Origin: Lachnospira rogosae | GTDB taxonomy: Bacteria > Bacillota > Clostridia > Lachnospirales > Lachnospiraceae | DNA: 48,558 nucleotides | Assembly (NCBI RefSeq): GCF_040096455.1 | Contig: NZ_JBBMER010000012.1 | Location: forward strand, 1 to 48,558 | Direction: 5' to 3' | Part shown: positions 8,782 to 17,481 of the stretch, in pieces | Layout: each line of letters opens with the position of its first letter | How positions within the stretch are numbered: position 1 is the first letter of the stretch | Notes under the pieces: generated by a model | Databases searched by the model: none | What the model saw: the letters and a program-made list of their open reading frames with translations, nothing else | What the model was told of the DNA's origin: nothing | Made by a program: the position numbers and the translations under genes

Positions 8782-9801
8782 ATGAAAAAGACCATTACAA
8801 TAATTATTGTTGTCTTAGTAATTGCAGCTGCTGGTGTTGGCGGATTTTTTTATTTTAAGAAGAACCAGACAGTACATAACAACGACAATGCTATTGGCAA
8901 CACAGCAGGCAATCTTATCAATGGAGGGCTATTCTGCGAATATAATGACAAAATATATTTTGCCAACCCTGACGATTACAACAAATTATATGTTATGAAT
9001 TCTGACTGTACGAACATTTCCAAAATAAATGATGACAGCGTTGCCTACCTTAACGTATGTGGCAATTACATATACTATGTAAAGAATAATTTTAATAAAA
9101 GTACTATCGGAATGGTATTCAGAGGCCAGCTTTTTGGTCTTTACAGATGTGATTTAGACGGAAGCCATTCAAAAATTTTATATAATGACCGTTCCGGTGC
9201 AGCAAGTCTTAGTGGTAACACTGTATTTTACCAGCATTATGATGACACAACAGCCCTTACATTTTATAAAGTAGACATTGATGGCAAGAATAATTCTATA
9301 ATATCTGACACGCCTTATTCTCCAACAAGTATATATAATGGAAAGCTTTACTTCTCAGACCCTAACGGACGTCACCATATACTTTCTATGGATACTAAGA
9401 CCTGTCAGATTGTTAATTACTACGACAGCAATTCTTACCTTACATTGATTGATAATAATTACGCTTATTATATAGACCTTGACAAACAGTATTCACTTGT
9501 AAGACTTAATATGTCAAATAAGACACTCGAACTTTTATATGCACCTGAAAATGGCAAAGTAATTAACTACAACGTATATGGTAATAAAATATTCTTCCAC
9601 GTTGAGGGCGGTGACAATGCCGGTCTTTACAGAATGAATGTTGACGGGACTCAGTTAGAATATGTAGCCGTTGGCGAAATATCAGGTATTCACTGTACTT
9701 CCAAGTATACCTTCTTCTCATATTATGAAGATCAGTCAACACTTTACAGAATACCTACAACTGCACCAATAACAACTATTGAAGAGATTTCAATTAATTA
9801 A
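8782..9801 (+). CDS. Membrane-anchored DUF5050-like beta-propeller protein
   Basis: A 339-residue protein with an N-terminal hydrophobic anchor (KKTITIIIVVLVIAAAGVGGFFYF, ~2-25), so most of it lies outside the membrane. The rest consists of repeated beta-strand units with a YR-x-DxDG pattern (LYRCDLDGS, FYKVDIDGK, LYRMNVDGT) and aromatic-rich strands such as YIYYVKN and YYIDL, typical of DUF5050/propeller-like surface proteins common in clostridia. Function is unknown. GGAG lies 8 nt before the start. It is transcribed divergently from pheA and ends 8 bp from the convergent chromate-type transporter gene, with no visible terminator between them. Confidence 0.75.
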   Translation: MKKTITIIIVVLVIAAAGVGGFFYFKKNQTVHNNDNAIGNTAGNLINGGLFCEYNDKIYFANPDDYNKLYVMNSDCTNISKINDDSVAYLNVCGNYIYYVKNNFNKSTIGMVFRGQLFGLYRCDLDGSHSKILYNDRSGAASLSGNTVFYQHYDDTTALTFYKVDIDGKNNSIISDTPYSPTSIYNGKLYFSDPNGRHHILSMDTKTCQIVNYYDSNSYLTLIDNNYAYYIDLDKQYSLVRLNMSNKTLELLYAPENGKVINYNVYGNKIFFHVEGGDNAGLYRMNVDGTQLEYVAVGEISGIHCTSKYTFFSYYEDQSTLYRIPTTAPITTIEEISIN

Positions 9802-9809
9802 TTTATCTA

Positions 9810-10373
9810 TTAAACAAGTAAATATAGAACAATTCCTACGATGCCAGAGCATAACATAACCCAAAGAGGATTAGACTTCCATTTTCTTAAGATAAAAATA
9901 TCAATAGCAAAAATTATCAAAGCTACAACATCCAAAGATGTAAGATTATTAGGAAGCGTGCTTTGTCCATAAAACGCCATAATTAACAATGAAATACCTG
10001 CTGATGCAATCATTGCTATTACAGCCGGTCGTAGCCCTGAAAGAATGCCCTGTACCATATCGAGTCCACGATAACGATAATACATGTAAGCAAGCACCAT
10101 TACAATGACGCAGGATGGAAATACACAGCCAACAGTTGCAATAACAGCACCACAAAATCCAGCGACCTGAATTCCCACAAATGAAGCAGAGTTAATTGCT
10201 ATTGGACCTGGTGTCATTTCAGCAATAGTTATAATATCAGTAAACTGTGTCATTGTAAGCCAATGGTGAATATCAATCACCTGATTTTGTATTATTGGCA
10301 TAGCAGCATACCCACCACCAATACTTAACAATCCAATTTTAAAAAAGCTCCAGAACAATTCAAGATATATCAT
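9810..10373 (-). CDS. Chromate transporter family subunit, second half
   Basis: A 187-residue membrane protein of the chromate transporter (CHR) family, short single-domain type. The signature GLLSIGGGYAAMPIIQNQVI lies at ~14-33 and MTPGPIAINSASFVG at ~53-67, followed by about four further hydrophobic helices. Its start overlaps the stop of the upstream partner by 4 bp (ATGA), so the two are translationally coupled. Single-domain CHR proteins usually act as pairs of opposite topology. The true substrate in an anaerobe is unknown; chromate is only the family name. Confidence 0.88.
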   Translation of the reverse strand: MIYLELFWSFFKIGLLSIGGGYAAMPIIQNQVIDIHHWLTMTQFTDIITIAEMTPGPIAINSASFVGIQVAGFCGAVIATVGCVFPSCVIVMVLAYMYYRYRGLDMVQGILSGLRPAVIAMIASAGISLLIMAFYGQSTLPNNLTSLDVVALIIFAIDIFILRKWKSNPLWVMLCSGIVGIVLYLLV

Positions 10374-10945
10374 TGCTTATTACCTGCTTTCCGTTTCATA
10401 TTTTTAATCCATATATCTAATGTTCCAATACAACCACAGACAAAAATAACTATAATGATATTTATAGATAAGTAACGTACAGCTATAAATGAAGCCAACA
10501 TTATTATAATTGGTAGCGGTCGTTTTTTTTGAAATATACTCTTTGCCATATTTATTACAACATCGCAAATCACAGCAGCAACTCCGCAAAGCATCCCTCT
10601 CATTGCCATACTAACAATAACATTATTACGAAATGCCTGATAGAACATCGAAATTATTGAAATGATTATTAATGGGGGCAATACTGTTCCCAATACCGCA
10701 AGTATAGCTCCTGGAATGCCTGCTATATGATACCCCAACATAATTGAAGCATTTACTGCTATCGCACCTGGCGAAGCTTGTGCAATTGCTGTTAAATCCA
10801 GCATCTCTTCTTCCTCTATCCAGCCTAGTTCCTCAACAAACTTTTTCCTCATTAAAGGAATTATTACAAATCCTCCTCCAAATGTACACGCACTTAATTC
10901 AAAAGTTGATAAAAACAATTTTCTATACTTATACCAGATGCTCAT
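10370..10945 (-). CDS. Chromate transporter family subunit, first half
   Basis: A 191-residue CHR-family membrane protein, the partner of the next gene. It carries TFGGGFVIIPLMRKKFVEELGW (~21-42), ASPGAIAVNASIMLGYHIAG and several hydrophobic helices, and ends in a basic tail. Upstream is GGATGGA about 10 nt before the start. It is divergent from a LysR-type gene with 110 bp between the two starts, the usual layout for a LysR regulator and its target. It probably functions as a heterodimer with the following gene. Confidence 0.88.
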   Translation of the reverse strand: MSIWYKYRKLFLSTFELSACTFGGGFVIIPLMRKKFVEELGWIEEEEMLDLTAIAQASPGAIAVNASIMLGYHIAGIPGAILAVLGTVLPPLIIISIISMFYQAFRNNVIVSMAMRGMLCGVAAVICDVVINMAKSIFQKKRPLPIIIMLASFIAVRYLSINIIIVIFVCGCIGTLDIWIKNMKRKAGNKQ

Positions 10946-11055
10946 CTCTAGAATTCCATCCTTCCTATTTTTTAATACTATATCACTTGATTCCTAATAA
11001 TTGAAATAATATAATCTTACATAAATAATAAGTAATTTGATATAAGGAGTTTATA

Positions 11056-11934
11056 ATGACACTACGACATATGATAATTTTTCGTGCTGTATGTGAAAAT
11101 GGATATAATTCTACAAAAGCTGCATCTGCTTTACATATAACACAGCCAGCTGTAAGCCTTGCCATCAAAGAAATAGAACAATATTATGGGGTACAGCTTT
11201 TTGACCGCATAGGGCGAAGACTCCAAATCACTAGTGCTGGACAACATTTTCTTCAATATGCAATACACATATCCGACTTATTTTCAGATATGGAAACTGG
11301 ATTTCGCGACTGGGATTCCAAAGGCATCATTCGCATAGGAGCAAGCATAACAATTGGCTCTCAATTTTTACCAAATTATGTAAAGTCTTTCTATGAAGTA
11401 TGTCCAGAAATAGATGTAAGAGTAACTATCGAACAATCTGAACGACTGGAGCAAAAAATACTTGCAAACGAGTTAGATTGTGCGTTAATTGAAGGTATAT
11501 CGCATAATTCTAACATCGTATCTGAAGCCTATATGCAAGACTATTTAAGTGTTATTTGCGATACTAATAAAGGATGGAAAGATGGGCAGAATATACCCAT
11601 AGAAGTATTTCAAAAGCAGCGTTTTCTATTACGTGAAAAAGGAAGCGGAACACGTGAAGTTTTTGATCGTGTTACTACACAAGCTGGCATTCATATTATT
11701 CCAGTATGGGAAGCTATGAGTACAACAGCACTAATCAACGCCACGATCAACGGACTAGGTATTTCTGTTTTACCAAATAGAATGATTATTCCATCATTAA
11801 AACAAGGATTAATTTCTACAGTAAATGTACAGGATTTAATTTTCAGTAGAAATTTCTATATTATTTACCATAAAGATAAATTTTTGACTCCATCTATCAA
11901 ACAGTTTATTAATCTGTGCAAAGAATATGTATAA
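11056..11934 (+). CDS. LysR-family transcriptional regulator
   Basis: A 292-residue LysR-type regulator. An N-terminal winged helix (residues ~1-60: FRAVCENGYNSTKAASALHITQPAVSLAIKEIEQYYGVQLFDR) is followed by a periplasmic-binding-like effector domain (~90-290; IRIGASITIGSQFLPNYV). An AAGGAG site lies 6 nt before the start. Its divergent position next to the chromate-type transporter pair suggests it controls that operon in response to a small anion or related ligand. The ligand is not deducible. Confidence 0.92.
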   Translation: MTLRHMIIFRAVCENGYNSTKAASALHITQPAVSLAIKEIEQYYGVQLFDRIGRRLQITSAGQHFLQYAIHISDLFSDMETGFRDWDSKGIIRIGASITIGSQFLPNYVKSFYEVCPEIDVRVTIEQSERLEQKILANELDCALIEGISHNSNIVSEAYMQDYLSVICDTNKGWKDGQNIPIEVFQKQRFLLREKGSGTREVFDRVTTQAGIHIIPVWEAMSTTALINATINGLGISVLPNRMIIPSLKQGLISTVNVQDLIFSRNFYIIYHKDKFLTPSIKQFINLCKEYV

Positions 11935-11975
11935 TAGTTATTCATTGCCATAGTACAATATAATATAAAAATAAC

Positions 11976-12018
11976 AATAAGAGCCACAGTTTCATTTAAA
12001 CTATGGCTCTCTTATTAT
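11976..12018. terminator. Bidirectional terminator
   Basis: GAGCCACAGTTT (11981-11992) pairs with AAACTATGGCTC (11998-12009), flanked by AATAA on the left and CTTATTATTTT on the right. It separates the convergent LysR and VanY-like genes. Confidence 0.75.
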
Positions 12019-12028
12019 TTTATATTTA

Positions 12029-12973
12029 TTAATCAGGATATTCGCTTGTTATTCCGAAATATTCTTCTAATGAAATCCAGTCACCATTATTATAAAGCTT
12101 CTCTGCTAATTCAGTTCCAACATATCTTAAATGCCATGATTCATACTGGTAACCTGTATAAGCATCCTTTCCATTTGGAAATCTTATGCAGAAACCATAT
12201 TTATAACAGTTATCATTAACCCATTTACCTTCGCTTGTATACTGAAAGCTGTCTTCAATCGAATTCAAATCAAAGCATAGACCTGTCTGATGTTCTGAAT
12301 TACCCGGTCTTGATGAATAAGTATCTGCCGCAGCTTTTCCATCGTTGGCTACATATCTATTGTAAAGACCCACCTGATAATCATATGAACGGTAACCACT
12401 CGCAATATAGATATTAAGTCCTTTTGCTGTCGCATCTGCCTGCATTTTTCTGAAAGCCGTCATTAAATCCTTGTCAAGGCTCTTATTACTTCTTGCCTCT
12501 GTTACAGGTACTTCTGGATTTTCTGGAATAAATGTACTTGGAAGTGCATATGTCTTATTGGCTATTAAGTAACCATCTATATATGTTGCTCCATTTCTGT
12601 TATCAATAGTAAATCCCTTAGATGTCTTAGTTACGCCATCTCCTGTTGATGACCCTTTTTTATCATCTGTCTGCTGGCTCTCTGTGCTCTTATCATCTGA
12701 ACTATTAACATTTGAAGCATCAGATTTACTCGCTGTATCTGTGCTGTTATTAGATGAATTAATACTATCACCTGCCTTAGACTCTGTGTTATTACTGCTA
12801 TCGCTTGTTGTAACTATTGTATTATCATTAGTATCCGTTGACTTTTTCCTGTTAGCATTTAATAACAATACTACTGCTACAATAATCACAACAACTACTA
12901 CGGCTATACACGCGGCAATTGTAATTCTTTTTCTCATAATCCTCTGTTTTCTTGTTAATCTTTTCTTTCTCAT
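12029..12973 (-). CDS. VanY-type D-alanyl-D-alanine carboxypeptidase (M15B)
   Basis: A zinc peptidase predicted to trim D-Ala from peptidoglycan stem peptides at the cell surface. The 314-residue protein has a basic start, one membrane anchor (IAACIAVVVVVIIVAVVLLL, ~20-40), a Ser/Thr/Asn/Asp-rich linker (~42-115), and the M15B catalytic domain: SGYRSYDYQVGLYNRYV, the zinc motif SEHQTGLCFD and the catalytic ESWHLRYVG. The start at 12973 is chosen over 12991 because GGAGG lies 4-5 nt upstream. It begins 17 bp after the SGNH esterase stop, so the two are likely cotranscribed. Confidence 0.9.
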   Translation of the reverse strand: MRKKRLTRKQRIMRKRITIAACIAVVVVVIIVAVVLLLNANRKKSTDTNDNTIVTTSDSSNNTESKAGDSINSSNNSTDTASKSDASNVNSSDDKSTESQQTDDKKGSSTGDGVTKTSKGFTIDNRNGATYIDGYLIANKTYALPSTFIPENPEVPVTEARSNKSLDKDLMTAFRKMQADATAKGLNIYIASGYRSYDYQVGLYNRYVANDGKAAADTYSSRPGNSEHQTGLCFDLNSIEDSFQYTSEGKWVNDNCYKYGFCIRFPNGKDAYTGYQYESWHLRYVGTELAEKLYNNGDWISLEEYFGITSEYPD

Positions 12974-12990
12974 ATGTCCTCCTGTTATCA

Positions 12991-13965
12991 TTATATTAAT
13001 GGAGATGCAACTTTATAATCTGAATTCACAATAACATTTTTTAATGCTGTAACCTGCTCATTATCACACTCTTTTATTAAATTGACAAGACCCTTTGTTA
13101 TAAGCCACGCACCATATTTATTAAAATGTGTATTCTCTGATACAGTGTCTTTCTTAGCAAGTTCATTAACAAAATCCTCTGGCCACTTGCCCTTATTGAT
13201 ACCCTTTTTGATAGATGTATACTTGTGAATATCAGCTTCGCCTATACTCTCAAAAAGCTTTACCGTATAACTAAATAAATCTATCACGGGAGTATGTGTT
13301 TCCTCTCCTATCTGCTTCATTGCCCTTATATAGCAGAAATTATCACCGCCGTGAAGTCCCGGACCATCTTTAATTGTTCCGTCCTTGTTAAATGCTGTTC
13401 TTGCCGGTGCTGTTACAAGCACTGGAACAGCATTATGTTCTCTTGCCATATCAATATACTGCTTTATGAACCATTTGAAGCTGCCCTTCTCACCATTAGG
13501 TGAATATGGATAATATGTATCATTAGGGTAAGTGTTATTAAATGCCTTAACGCTTGCAAGCACTGCTCCCTTATCAGCTATTGAGTCATCTTTCATTAAA
13601 GCATCTATATATTCTTTAGGAATATAATCTTTAGGCACTCTCTCGCCCGGTATAACCGGATATCTTCCGTCCTCATCAGGTATTCCAAGCTCTGTCATAC
13701 GGTTAAACATAGTGCTGTAACCTTTAGAACTATCATCATTGTGGCAGAATTCTATCAAAAGGTAATCTCCTGCCTGTATACTTTCATCTATTTTATCAAA
13801 TCTTCCTTCATTGAGAAATAACCTTGAACTTCTGCCTCCCTTGGCGCAATTAAATACTTTAGTATCAGGAGTTACATAATATTTAAGGTATTGTCCCCAA
13901 CCTGCTATAAATTCTTCTTCTGTGTAATTCTGGACGATTGAATCGCCGGCTAAATAAATATTCAT
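12991..13965 (-). CDS. SGNH hydrolase, rhamnogalacturonan acetylesterase-like
   Basis: A predicted esterase of the GDSL/SGNH superfamily, closest in layout to family CE12 enzymes that remove acetyl groups from pectin side chains. Visible blocks: IYLAGDSIVQNY with Ser9 as nucleophile, GWGQYLKYY, NCAKGGRSSR (Gly block), IEFCHNDDSSKG (Asn block) and NTHFNKYGA near the C-terminus with the catalytic His. There is no signal peptide, so it would act inside the cell on imported acetylated oligosaccharides. The start at 13965 fits the motif position and has AAAGG about 9 nt upstream; 16 more codons are open. The specific substrate is inferred. Confidence 0.85.
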   Translation of the reverse strand: MNIYLAGDSIVQNYTEEEFIAGWGQYLKYYVTPDTKVFNCAKGGRSSRLFLNEGRFDKIDESIQAGDYLLIEFCHNDDSSKGYSTMFNRMTELGIPDEDGRYPVIPGERVPKDYIPKEYIDALMKDDSIADKGAVLASVKAFNNTYPNDTYYPYSPNGEKGSFKWFIKQYIDMAREHNAVPVLVTAPARTAFNKDGTIKDGPGLHGGDNFCYIRAMKQIGEETHTPVIDLFSYTVKLFESIGEADIHKYTSIKKGINKGKWPEDFVNELAKKDTVSENTHFNKYGAWLITKGLVNLIKECDNEQVTALKNVIVNSDYKVASPLI

Positions 13966-14151
13966 AATTCTGCCTTTCTTCCTCTTTGTAATTGCTTTAC
14001 ACGACTTATGCAACTTAATATTTATGCTTGTTTAATTGAACTGACTGTTTATGGGAGTATCTTTGCAGATTTCACTTGTATTTTCATAAATTTTAGTTGC
14101 ATATGTTCTGGACTTTGTTGCATATCTTCATAGATTTTGTCGCACGGACAT

Positions 14152-14288
14152 TGTGTGAGGGCTTAATATTACCGCTGGGCACGCTTTCGCTACTTGAAAC
14201 CGCAGCGGACACGTAAGCGGCTAAAATACAGCCGCTAAGTGCCGGCGGTTTCAAAAGTACCCAGCTTGCAATATTAAGCCCTCACACA
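14152..14288. repeat. Long palindromic element A (about 138 bp)
   Basis: The ends are perfect 19-bp inverted repeats, TGTGTGAGGGCTTAATATT (14152-14170) and its complement (14270-14288). Inward, GCTGGG/CCCAGC, a perfect TTGAAACCGC pairing, and a GC-rich apex pair too, giving one imperfect hairpin of roughly 60 bp. On the minus strand the core reads CCGCCGGcaCTTAGC, hairpin, GCTTAcgtgtCCGCTGCG; the same core occurs in element B at 14843-14980 on the other strand. No coding sequence is evident inside. It is far more GC-rich than its surroundings. Confidence 0.85.
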
Positions 14289-14842
14289 ACTGGTGTTCTA
14301 TAAATTTGTGTCAGTTTTATATGTTTAAATGATAGCACATATCTGTTATTTTCACTATATATTTTCGACAGTAGTTTCTGTTACTGCTTTCGATTTTAGA
14401 CATACCTATCTATACTAAATGGTTGTCACTAGCTATATCGTAATTATCTGTGTACTCCGCATTTTGCCTAAGCTCCACTAACATTTCATCAACTTCTAAT
14501 TCCATAGTCCAAATCCCTTTCCTAACATATCCCCCGTATCTTTCCTCTCCACTCACAACGCTGCTCTTGACTACAACTATATTTAAGTATATCATAATAA
14601 AGTTACATAAGTTATATCAAATCTATTAAAAACCCCCAATTAAATCAGTCCTCCAGACCGATTTAACCCAAAAATCACCCACCAAAAAGGTCGATAAATA
14701 CCATTTTATAAATAATAAAGGTCGATATAGCACCACCCACAAAGCTCATCGCCACAACTGTGCATATCTCACAATACCGCACCGCTACCTTTAATGATAT
14801 CACCAAGGTTACCCCATCGCAACCAAGTGCCACTGTCAGATT

Positions 14843-14980
14843 GGTGTGGGCTGATATAAGCATAAGAAGACGATGGGGAGCCGCCGGTCCTTAGCTGGCA
14901 GTGCCAACTGGCAGCTTAGTACCGCTGCGAGCGACACTCAGTGCAAACGGGTCTTCGTTGCTTATATCAGCCCACCCCAA
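14843..14980. repeat. Long palindromic element B (about 138 bp)
   Basis: The outer arms GGTGTGGGCTGATATAAGC and GCTTATATCAGCCCACCCC are near-perfect complements, with AGAAGAC/GTCTTC continuing inward. The + strand core, CCGCCGGtcCTTAGC, a variable hairpin (GCTGgCAGT-gcca-ACTGgCAGC), GCTTAgtaCCGCTGCG, matches the core of element A read in reverse. Length and layout are the same as element A while the outer arms differ in sequence. The whole interval 14016-15049 holds only these two elements; short open frames there are not convincing genes. Confidence 0.85.
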
Positions 14981-15049
14981 TCGTCCATGTCTATAACATT
15001 GTTATTTATCCCCCTTTTAAAAATATTATGTAAAGAAAGGACCCTACTT

Positions 15050-16417
15050 ATGCAAGATAAAACACAACAGATTTTCCGCGATGCTCCAGTACCTAAAGCC
15101 GTACTTACTAACGTAATTCCATCTATAATAAGTATGCTTATGGTTCTTGTATACAATCTTGCGGATACATTTTTTATTGGTCAGACTAAAGACCCACTTA
15201 TGGTTGCTGCTGTTTCCATTGCTACACCAGCATTTATTATATTCATGGCTGTCGGTATGTTATTTGGAATTGGTGGTACTTCTATGATAAGCCGAATGCT
15301 TGGCGAAGGAAAGCGTGATATGGCCAAACATATTTCAGCATTCTGTTTTTGGACAGGTGCAGCAATTGGCGTTATAGCTATGATAATTATGACAATATTT
15401 TCAGTTCCCGTATGCCGTCTTATCGGTGCAAGTGATGCTACAATAGGATACGCTTCACAATATCTTTCAATCGTTGCCATTGGAATACCATTTCTTATTG
15501 TAAGTAACTCCTTTAGTAATATCATTCGTTCAGAAGGTCATGCTACAGTTGCTATGACTGGAATGATTATCGGTAATATGATTAACATTGTACTTGACCC
15601 TGTTATGATTATTGGTTTTAAATGGTATGTTGCAGGTGCAGCTGTTGCCACAGTTCTTGGTAACATTTTCTCAACCGTATTTTATATTATCCACCTTACT
15701 TCCAAGCGGTCGATATTATCGATTAAACCTAAAGATTATTCCGCTAAAAAGATAATTACTCTCGGTGTGCTTTCAATCGGAATTCCAGCTTCACTTAACA
15801 GCATACTTATGAGCTTCTCCAATATTATGATCAATTCATTTATGGCAAAACATGGTGATTTACAACTTGCCGGTCTTGGTGTTGCTATGAAAGTTAATAT
15901 GATTGCAGTTATGCTTCTTATTGGTGTTGGAACTGGTATCCAGCCTCTGCTCGGCTACTGTTTCGGTGCTGGAAATAGCAAGCGTTACCGCTCAGTTTTA
16001 AAATTCTCTTTATGTTTTGCAATATGCTTAAGTATTATAATGACACTCATATGTTATCTTGGTGCAGCTCCTCTTGCAAAAGCATTTCTTGATGATGAGG
16101 AAGCATTTGGATATGCATTTGCATTTTCAAGAATATACATAATGTCTGGGCCTGTGCTTGGAATACTATTCGTATTCATCAATGCAATACAGTCAATGGG
16201 TGCTGCGATACCATCGCTTATACTTTCAGTAAGCCGTCAGGGAATAATCTATTTTCCGATACTGATTACAACAAGCATTGTGAACAACACGCCTGTTAAC
16301 CTTGCTATGACACAGCCTATAACTGACTATATTGCAACAGCTTTATCTATAGTATTATTCATAGTAGCTTATAAGAAATATTTTGTAGCTAAAGATGATA
16401 CATCTGTGGCTGATTAA
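15050..16417 (+). CDS. MATE family efflux transporter
   Basis: A 455-residue, twelve-helix multidrug and toxin extrusion protein, expelling cationic compounds in exchange for Na+ or H+. The two homologous halves are visible: VLTNVIPSIISMLMVLVYNLADTFFIGQ (~20-47) and LSIGIPASLNSILMSFSNIMINSFMAKHG (~240-268), each followed by the family's G-rich segments (GMLFGIGGTSMISRMLGEG; GVGTGIQPLLGYCFGAG). The frame is open upstream to 14873, but that part runs through palindromic element B; the start at 15050 has AAAGG about 9 nt upstream and gives the normal length. It is a single gene ending at a bidirectional terminator. Confidence 0.93.
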   Translation: MQDKTQQIFRDAPVPKAVLTNVIPSIISMLMVLVYNLADTFFIGQTKDPLMVAAVSIATPAFIIFMAVGMLFGIGGTSMISRMLGEGKRDMAKHISAFCFWTGAAIGVIAMIIMTIFSVPVCRLIGASDATIGYASQYLSIVAIGIPFLIVSNSFSNIIRSEGHATVAMTGMIIGNMINIVLDPVMIIGFKWYVAGAAVATVLGNIFSTVFYIIHLTSKRSILSIKPKDYSAKKIITLGVLSIGIPASLNSILMSFSNIMINSFMAKHGDLQLAGLGVAMKVNMIAVMLLIGVGTGIQPLLGYCFGAGNSKRYRSVLKFSLCFAICLSIIMTLICYLGAAPLAKAFLDDEEAFGYAFAFSRIYIMSGPVLGILFVFINAIQSMGAAIPSLILSVSRQGIIYFPILITTSIVNNTPVNLAMTQPITDYIATALSIVLFIVAYKKYFVAKDDTSVAD

Positions 16418-16519
16418 TGTTATAGTAATACTATTAATTGACTAAATCAGACATAAATTTATATAATTAATACATAATTAATATAAAACCAATAGTCATA
16501 AAACGTAAGTGCTTACCAT

Positions 16520-16594
16520 AAAACAGCAGGACTGCCATATATATGCCCCCTACTTAACAGTAAGGTGACATATACATAGCAGTCCTGCTTTATT
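16520..16594. terminator. Bidirectional terminator
   Basis: Perfect arms GCAGGACTGC (16526-16535) and GCAGTCCTGC (16579-16588), extended by TAAAA/TTTATT flanks. It lies between the convergent MATE and FliD-like genes. The remaining intergenic sequence (16418-16682) shows nothing else. Confidence 0.8.
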
Positions 16595-16682
16595 AAGAAT
16601 AGTATTCTAATTTCAATTAATTCATATTCTGAGATTATGCTGCTCTATTTCCAACACTCACCTCAAAAATATTAACTTTATA

Positions 16683-17378
16683 TTACCCCTTCGAATCGTA
16701 AGATGTTCCATATAATAAATCTGACACATCAACACTTGAAGATGAAGAATTATAAAGACCTGACAGGCTTTTCTGTATGCTTAATGCTTCTGATACAATA
16801 TTATTAACTGAACCTGATTGTTCTTTAATTCCCTTCATTAATTCAGACTCACTTCCTAACATCTTCTTTAATTCAGACATATCTGCACTCTTTAACTTAT
16901 CAGTGTCAACTGAAAGCTTGCCATTATCATCAACAGTAATACCTACTGCCGCAAGTGCCTCCTTATTGTCTGTTACAAGCTTATCAAGCTTAGTCTTGTA
17001 AGTATTCTCAATTGTGCTTCCAACTGTATTAATGTTAGTAATAAGTGTATTATAAGCACTTACAAAATTATTAACAGTATCATATACCTTATCTTTAGAA
17101 TAATCACTTGAATCTTCATTCCAGAGCGATTCGTTAGATAATGAACTTATTACACTGTTAAGATTAGATGCTGAAGATGCAACCTTCTCATACTGTGCAT
17201 CCTTAGAAGAACTTGATGTATCATATCCAAGAACTTCTTTCATCTTCTGCTGATATCTTAAGTTGTTATTCTGGATAAGAACATCAATATAAGAATCTGC
17301 GGCACTCTTTGACTTGCCTGTTGAACTACTACTATTTAACATATCAAGAAGAGTAGTAGATTGTGTAGAAATATTCAC
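16683..17378 (-). CDS. FliD C-terminal-like protein, function unknown
   Basis: A 231-residue Ser/Asn/Asp-rich protein. The central and C-terminal parts resemble the C-terminal domain of the flagellar cap FliD: YDTVNNFVSAYNTLITNI, then a helical stretch, then AAVGITVDDNGKLSVDTDKL and short helices (LKKMLGSESELMKGI). It has no signal peptide or membrane segment and lacks the N-terminal part of FliD, and no flagellar genes lie nearby. A GTG start at 17378 is chosen because AAGGAAG lies about 6 nt upstream; the frame remains open for nine more codons. It could be a flagellum-related accessory or an unrelated helical protein with similar repeats. Confidence 0.6.
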   Translation of the reverse strand: MNISTQSTTLLDMLNSSSSTGKSKSAADSYIDVLIQNNNLRYQQKMKEVLGYDTSSSSKDAQYEKVASSASNLNSVISSLSNESLWNEDSSDYSKDKVYDTVNNFVSAYNTLITNINTVGSTIENTYKTKLDKLVTDNKEALAAVGITVDDNGKLSVDTDKLKSADMSELKKMLGSESELMKGIKEQSGSVNNIVSEALSIQKSLSGLYNSSSSSVDVSDLLYGTSYDSKG

Positions 17379-17481
17379 TTTATCTTCCTTTCCGTGCAAT
17401 CGCACCAGGATATATAATTCCCTCCGTGGATATCCATATTTTATATATCGGCACGCATAACAATATGTTTAGAAAATATTC

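Noticed and set aside
12684..13034. Long + strand frame rich in Leu/Ser/Ile
   Set aside because: It is antisense to the Ser/Asn-rich linker and membrane anchor of the VanY-like gene; the composition is explained by that repeat-like codon pattern, and no ribosome site fits.
14410..14595. 61-codon minus-strand frame in the gene-free interval
   Set aside because: No good ribosome site or recognisable family; a shorter internal version (31 residues) is equally unsupported.
14675..14863. 62-codon minus-strand frame with a hydrophobic C-terminus
   Set aside because: It begins inside palindromic element B and its residues there are fixed by the repeat; no ribosome site was found.
14873..15049. N-terminal extension of the MATE gene
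   Set aside because: The extra 59 codons run through palindromic element B and do not resemble a MATE N-terminus; the start at 15050 fits the family.
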